From Anaerolinea sp. (lineage in GTDB: Bacteria > Chloroflexota > Anaerolineae > Anaerolineales > Villigracilaceae): DNA of 9,750 bases. This document shows, in pieces, positions 7,001 to 9,750 of this stretch. Positions within the stretch are counted from its first letter, which is position 1, and every line of letters begins with the position of its first letter. Under the pieces are notes generated by a model, which saw only the letters and a program-made list of their open reading frames with translations, made no database searches and was not told the DNA's origin. The translations under genes and the position numbers were made by a program. Location: assembly GCA_020720965.1 (NCBI GenBank), contig DYNS01000086.1, forward strand, positions 1 through 9,750, in the 5' to 3' direction.

Positions 7001-8083
7001 CCCCAACGCCTCGCCGACACCCTGGCAGAACTCAAAGCCGTCCTGCGCCTGGAACCCCGCCTCACCCCAGAGCAGACCAAAGCCCTCAGCGCCAACCCCC
7101 TCAGCCTGCGCCAACCCCTGCAAGACCAGATAGACCACGCCCTCACCGAGCAAACCCTGCAACGCAGCCTCCTCAGCCTGCAATACCGCATCGGCGAAGC
7201 CCTGCCCCTCCGCGCCGCCGACCTCGCTCAGGCAGATTGGGACACCGCCACCAGCCAGGTGGAAACTGCCCTGCAAACCGCCCTGCAAAACCAGTCGCGC
7301 CGCCTGTTGGGAGAAAACGGCTTACTCGCCCGTGAACTGGACGAACTCCTCAGCCACTACCCGCCCCAGGACGAAAACACCTCCCTGCGCCTCCTCGCCA
7401 CCCTTGCCCGCGAGCGCCGCACTTACCGCAACCCCAAAACCGCCAAACTGGAAACCCAGGAACATCAGCGCATCAACTACTTTTATACTGCCGCCCAAAT
7501 CCTCGCCGCCCGCAAACCAGAAGAACTGCAAAACAGCGTGCTTACCCACCTGCAAAACGCCTCCGTTCACCTGGTGAAAGGCTGGGGTGAGACGGAATAC
7601 GCCCGCCAGACCCAAAACGCAACCACTCTTCAGGATATTTCTCCCGCGCCTCGCCACCCCTCTCTCCCCCCGCACGCCTCGCTGTCTTCCCTCAACGAGG
7701 AGCAGCGCAGCACCCTCAAAGAAGAGCTTGGGCGGCGGCGCATGACGGATATTTACCGCAGCGTCCTGCTTTCGGTCATCAGCGAGCAATGGGTGGAATA
7801 CCTCACCCGTGTCGAAGCCCTGCGCGTCTCCATTGGGCTGGAAGCTTACGGACAGCGTGACCCGCTGGTACAATATAAGAGCCGCGCCTCCGAGATGTTC
7901 CAAAGCCTCCTCACCGAAGTCCGCGCTGCAGTGATAGACCGCTCCTTCCGCTACCTACCCACGCAGCCTGCCGCTCAGGCGCAAGCCGCCGCCCCAGAAG
8001 CCGCTCCCGTTGCAGCCGCCGAACCCGACTCTTCCACGGAAGCAGATGCCAGAGCCGCACGCAAACGCCACAAGAAGAGATAA
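4055..8083 (+). CDS. secA: Preprotein translocase ATPase SecA, unusually large
   Basis: SecA is the motor that pushes unfolded preproteins through SecYEG. Motor motifs are complete: Walker A MRTGEGKT (Lys123), LITVNDYLA, YGTNSEFGFDYLRDNM, Walker B DEVD (249-252), IVDEFTGR and MPGRRWSDGLHQA, GMTGTALTE, GTTSVEAS (from 523), ATNMAGRGVDI (Val669 where Thr is common), and QLRGRSARQGD (Arg762, Arg765). HLLEYDDVLNKQR opens the helical scaffold, and GLEAYGQRDPLVQYK closes it. At 1342 residues it is far above the usual 800-1000. Extra segments lie near 174-204, 444-487, 541-628, after 676, and between Tyr848 and Trp1246, where the interval is about 280 residues longer than I recall for E. coli. The C-terminal zinc finger is absent; the tail is Ala/Pro-rich, then basic (RKRHKKR). 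I see no cysteine. The frame is continuous, so this is not a frameshift fusion. It is followed by add with a TAATG overlap. Confidence 0.96.
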   Translation: MFSNFIKLIGGNPQQREVEKYAAIARQINALEPALEALSDEALRAKTAEFRAHIASALKGVQDPQALREAEQAALNQILPQAFATVREASKRTIGLRPYDVQLIGGIALHNNTIAEMRTGEGKTLVATLPIYLNALTGRGVHLITVNDYLARLQGRWMAAVYEFLGLTVGILQMAASTENGKKAYVYDSSKESPREDQRQLRLVDRRLAYEADITYGTNSEFGFDYLRDNMVYRPEDKTQRGHYFALVDEVDNVLIDEARTPLIISGPSDASMGDYAEMAQVVRQLSPEDYELNEKDRSISLTEAGTAKVEEILGKPLRDLDRPEDVTPDQARMLAYLEQALRAQFIFKRNKDYLVQGGKVVIVDEFTGRQMPGRRWSDGLHQAVEAKEGVKVEPENVTYATITLQNYFRMYQKLAGMTGTALTESEEFHKIYKLEVLPIPTNLEYQANLSGKESPLVEVKAKDADGYNIAYFAARGDAQKSPRFWRRTDYPDVIYRTAEAKLRAIALEVTRNHAVGRPVLLGTTSVEASDRLSHRLRADALRRLLQVKLLRQAWFEKNNKSEEDGRLEAELEPLYKPLEELDPSFLRQFAKPLGVSINPEEPQNLAQLAQILRLTDASHTERLKAILLGGVPHQVLNARKHTEESQIIAGAGAFGAVTIATNMAGRGVDIKLGGELAEEITSKINRVLHKAGQDPYNMTPQQQREAIRSLDPRDYVIYESEVQFFLRYFEEMEQVRSLGGLLVIGSERHESRRIDNQLRGRSARQGDPGASRFYLSLQDDLMRLFGGAQVENLMTRFRLDDDFPLEHGMVTGLIEQSQHRVEGSNFDMRKHLLEYDDVLNKQRTIIYSQRDRVMTKDDLYEDIASLLKDEIAARIPPALQDPEGPWKLLAWLEQTQPLFAYGENRFFPSFTLRLLLDEVQHPTPRADILRLTAQALQAEQAHIQKTAHEALQRASETLDAQLDERFEALQNFLETLQENEEPQRLADTLAELKAVLRLEPRLTPEQTKALSANPLSLRQPLQDQIDHALTEQTLQRSLLSLQYRIGEALPLRAADLAQADWDTATSQVETALQTALQNQSRRLLGENGLLARELDELLSHYPPQDENTSLRLLATLARERRTYRNPKTAKLETQEHQRINYFYTAAQILAARKPEELQNSVLTHLQNASVHLVKGWGETEYARQTQNATTLQDISPAPRHPSLPPHASLSSLNEEQRSTLKEELGRRRMTDIYRSVLLSVISEQWVEYLTRVEALRVSIGLEAYGQRDPLVQYKSRASEMFQSLLTEVRAAVIDRSFRYLPTQPAAQAQAAAPEAAPVAAAEPDSSTEADARAARKRHKKR

Positions 8084-9132
8084 TGCCCATGTCCAACAAC
8101 ATGTTCACCCCCGCCCCCGATGAATTTCGCAAACTTCCCAAAGTGGAACTGCACCGACATTTGGAAGGTTCTCTGCGCCTGCAAACGATGATTGAAGTCG
8201 CCCGCAAGCACGGTATGACCCTGCCTGCCAATGTTGTTCGGCTCTCGCGGTTGGTGCAGGTGCAAGACGAAGATAATTTTACGTTTGACAACTTCCTTTC
8301 CAAATTTAACACCCTGCGTATGTTTTACCGCAGCCCGGAAGTGATTGAGCGCATTACCAACGAGGCGGTGGAAGACGCCGCCAAGGATAACGTGCGTTAC
8401 ATGGAATTGCGCTTCACCCCGGTTGCCCTCAGCCGCGCCGAGCGTTTTCCGCTGGAGGATGTAACCGATTGGGTTTGTAAAGCCGCCCGCAACGCCTCTA
8501 AAAAGCACAACGTAAATGTGCGCCTCATCGCCTCCGTAAACCGGCACGAGCCGGTGGAACTTGCCGAGCAGGTTGCCTGGCTTGCCGCCGAGCGCATTAC
8601 GGATGGGATTGTGGGCTTGGATTTGGCAGGCAACGAGGCGCAGTATCCATCCCGCCCGTTTTTGCCCATCTTTAACGAAGCCCGGCAAGCCGGTTTGCGT
8701 GTAACAATGCACGCCGGGGAGTGGGCGGGCGCACAAAACGTGCGCGAAGCCATTGAAGTCTTTGTGGCAGACCGCATTGGGCATGGCGTGCGCGTGCTGG
8801 AAGATGACTTTACCACCGCTTTGGCACGCGAACACGGCACCGCTTTTGAAGTCTGCGTGACCAGCAATTACCAAACTGGTGCAGTCGAATCGCTCCCCAA
8901 GCACCCCCTACCCCGCATGATAGAAAAGGGGCTTAACGTCACCATCAACACCGATGACCCCTCCATCTCCCAAATTACCCTGGGCAACGAATACCGTGCG
9001 GTTGTAGAAGATTTACGCATCTCCCGCGAGGTGCTCAAAGAGCGCATCCTGGCCGCCGCCCAAGCCTCCTTCTTGCCAGAAAACGATAAAAAGAAGCTGC
9101 TAGACTCGCTGAAGAAGGATTTGGCAAAGTAA
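8083..9132 (+). CDS. add: Adenosine deaminase
   Basis: Adenosine deaminase converts adenosine (and deoxyadenosine) to inosine in the cytosol, using one zinc ion. The 349-residue product is typical length. Motifs appear in order: VELHRHLEGSLR with zinc ligands His24 and His26, MHAGE with zinc ligand His210 and catalytic Glu213, RIGHG with His234, the substrate-loop segment TSNYQTGAV, and NTDDP with Asp291 and Asp292. The TSNxQTGAV and HPL pattern favours adenosine over adenine deaminase, although related deaminases (methylthioadenosine, N6-modified adenines) cannot be excluded. ATG 8083 overlaps the secA stop (TAATG), so translation is probably coupled. An in-frame ATG at 8089 is an equally acceptable start, since only a weak purine-rich AGAAGAGA precedes both. 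There is no obvious functional link to SecA. Confidence 0.92.
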   Translation: MPMSNNMFTPAPDEFRKLPKVELHRHLEGSLRLQTMIEVARKHGMTLPANVVRLSRLVQVQDEDNFTFDNFLSKFNTLRMFYRSPEVIERITNEAVEDAAKDNVRYMELRFTPVALSRAERFPLEDVTDWVCKAARNASKKHNVNVRLIASVNRHEPVELAEQVAWLAAERITDGIVGLDLAGNEAQYPSRPFLPIFNEARQAGLRVTMHAGEWAGAQNVREAIEVFVADRIGHGVRVLEDDFTTALAREHGTAFEVCVTSNYQTGAVESLPKHPLPRMIEKGLNVTINTDDPSISQITLGNEYRAVVEDLRISREVLKERILAAAQASFLPENDKKKLLDSLKKDLAK

Positions 9133-9194
9133 GCCGCGCCCTTTTTGCGCTCGTGCAATTTACCCTAACCGAACATAAAGGATAAGCAAAGGCG

Positions 9195-9261
9195 CACCTT
9201 TGGATTCTTTGTGAGGTGGATTTCTTATTCACTCATCACAAAAGCCAAAGGTGTTTGTTTT
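9195..9261 (+). terminator. Long imperfect stem-loop with T-rich tail; candidate terminator of secA-add
   Basis: CACCTTTGG (9195-9203) pairs perfectly with CCAAAGGTG (9245-9253). Inside it, TTTGTGA (9208-9214) pairs with TCACAAA (9236-9242), and a short GTG/CAC helix (9216-9218 with 9230-9232) may close the loop. TTTGTTTT follows at 9254-9261. This fits an intrinsic terminator for secA-add. It could instead be a leader structure for acnA if a promoter lies upstream. The stem is interrupted and fairly A+T-rich, so efficiency is uncertain. Confidence 0.5.
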
Positions 9262-9270
9262 GAGGAAACA

Positions 9271-9298
9271 GGGAGTAGAGAATGGATATTCCACTCCC
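9271..9298 (+). promoter_or_regulatory. Small hairpin in the region upstream of acnA
   Basis: GGGAGT (9271-9276) pairs with ACTCCC (9293-9298), and the inner GAAT (9280-9283) pairs with ATTC (9288-9291) around a GGAT loop, with a 3/1 internal bulge. No T-tract follows, so it is not a terminator. It may be an operator-like inverted repeat or a leader hairpin for acnA, or chance. No convincing promoter hexamers could be assigned nearby. Confidence 0.3.
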
Positions 9299-9299
9299 C

Positions 9300-9335
9300 G
9301 ACTCATGACTATCTGACTAACGACCAAAAACCAAA
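9300..9335 (+). repeat. Degenerate 7-nt tandem repeat just upstream of the acnA ribosome-binding site
   Basis: Five consecutive heptamers can be aligned: GACTCAT (9300-9306), GACTATC (9307-9313), one extra T at 9314, GACTAAC (9315-9321), GACCAAA (9322-9328) and AACCAAA (9329-9335). The last one runs into the acnA Shine-Dalgarno sequence. The first three units are similar and the last two have drifted. Its function is unknown; it could be slippage-derived sequence or a family of intergenic repeats. Confidence 0.5.
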
Positions 9336-9339
9336 GGAG
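9333..9339 (+). promoter_or_regulatory. acnA: Ribosome-binding site of acnA
   Basis: AAAGGAG at 9333-9339 lies 6 nt upstream of ATG 9346. It is a strong site that fixes the acnA start. Confidence 0.75.
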
Positions 9340-9345
9340 AACTGT

Positions 9346-9750
9346 ATGACCCAAGACTTTTTTAACGCCCGGCGCAGTCTGAAGGTAGGTGAAAAAGAAT
9401 ACGCCTACTACAGCCTGCCCGCCCTGGAGCAAGCCGGACTTGCCAACCTGGCAAAACTGCCCTACTCCATCCGCATTGTGTTGGAAGCCGCCCTGCGCCA
9501 ATGCAATGACCGCGAAATTACCCAGCAGGACGTGAAAAACATTGCCGCCTGGAGCGCCCAGGGAGAACGCCCCGGCATTCCCCTGCTTCCGGCGCGGGTA
9601 GTGATGCAAGACTTCACCGGCGTACCGGCAGTGGTAGACCTTGCCGCCATGCGCTCTGCCGTTGCCCGCCTGGGCGGCGACCCCAAGAAGATTAACCCTC
9701 TCGTACCGGTCGATTTGGTCATCGACCACTCGGTGCAGGTCGATTTCTTC
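9346..9750 (+). CDS. acnA: Aconitate hydratase (AcnA type), N-terminal 135 codons, cut by window edge
   Basis: Aconitase interconverts citrate and isocitrate via cis-aconitate in the TCA cycle, with a [4Fe-4S] cluster. The 135 residues present match the N-terminus of the AcnA/IRP-type family: LPALEQAGLANLAKLPYSIR, LEAALR, the ARVVMQDFTGVPAVVDLAAM block (about residues 85-104), and the INPLVPVDLVIDHSVQVD block ending near residue 133, with Asp127, His128 and Ser129 of the conserved DHS. The cluster cysteines lie further along and are outside the window. Full-length members are about 900 residues. The start is supported by AAAGGAG 6 nt upstream. The gene is separated from add by 213 nt of structured, repetitive sequence, so it is probably transcribed independently. 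Confidence 0.95.
   Translation, partial: MTQDFFNARRSLKVGEKEYAYYSLPALEQAGLANLAKLPYSIRIVLEAALRQCNDREITQQDVKNIAAWSAQGERPGIPLLPARVVMQDFTGVPAVVDLAAMRSAVARLGGDPKKINPLVPVDLVIDHSVQVDFF

Noticed and set aside
7869..7878. TACAATATAA within secA as an internal promoter for add
   Set aside because: It encodes the conserved VQYK of the scaffold closing motif and no -35 element could be assigned, so it is most simply coding sequence.
1..9750. CRISPR array, tRNA or rRNA genes, transposase, integrase, toxin-antitoxin or defence genes
   Set aside because: No repeat-spacer pattern, cloverleaf-like segment, mobile-element gene or defence motif was seen. The genes are tightly packed housekeeping types with uniform codon style.

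Overview
The window is G+C-rich and densely packed. It carries core metabolism plus one secretion gene and has no sign of mobile DNA, CRISPR, tRNA or rRNA. The gene types, the short gaps and an oversized SecA without a C-terminal zinc finger suggest a Chloroflexota-like bacterium (Anaerolineae type). That placement is inferred from recall of protein style and has not been tested by a search.

Layout. At the left edge, on the minus strand, are the first 67 codons of a class I (iron-sulfur) fumarate hydratase alpha subunit. It is divergent from a plus-strand operon: hutI (imidazolonepropionase), rocF (arginase), an orphan receiver-domain response regulator, and an inositol monophosphatase family phosphatase. 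The gaps in this operon are 17 nt, 20 nt and a 4-nt ATGA overlap. It ends at a strong intrinsic terminator (3971-4007). A second transcription unit starts at an extended -10 promoter (4025-4033) and carries secA (1342 codons) and add (adenosine deaminase), joined by a TAATG stop-start overlap. A 213-nt gap with a long imperfect stem-loop, a second small hairpin and a degenerate 7-nt tandem repeat leads into the start of aconitate hydratase (acnA), which is cut by the right edge.

How the genes relate. HutI and arginase belong to amino-acid catabolism: histidine to glutamate, and arginine to ornithine plus urea. Fumarase and aconitase are TCA-cycle enzymes on either side of the region. Adenosine deaminase is purine salvage or catabolism, and SecA is the motor of protein export. 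Nothing ties all of these into one dedicated system; it reads as an ordinary housekeeping neighbourhood.

The most unusual object is SecA. All motor motifs are intact, but it has several insertions, the largest adding about 280 residues in the helical scaffold region. I see no cysteine anywhere in it, and it ends in an Ala/Pro-rich then Lys/Arg-rich tail. Smaller points are a possible leaderless hutI mRNA, an arginase in the position where hutG sits in Bacillus-type hut operons, and structured, repetitive DNA upstream of acnA.
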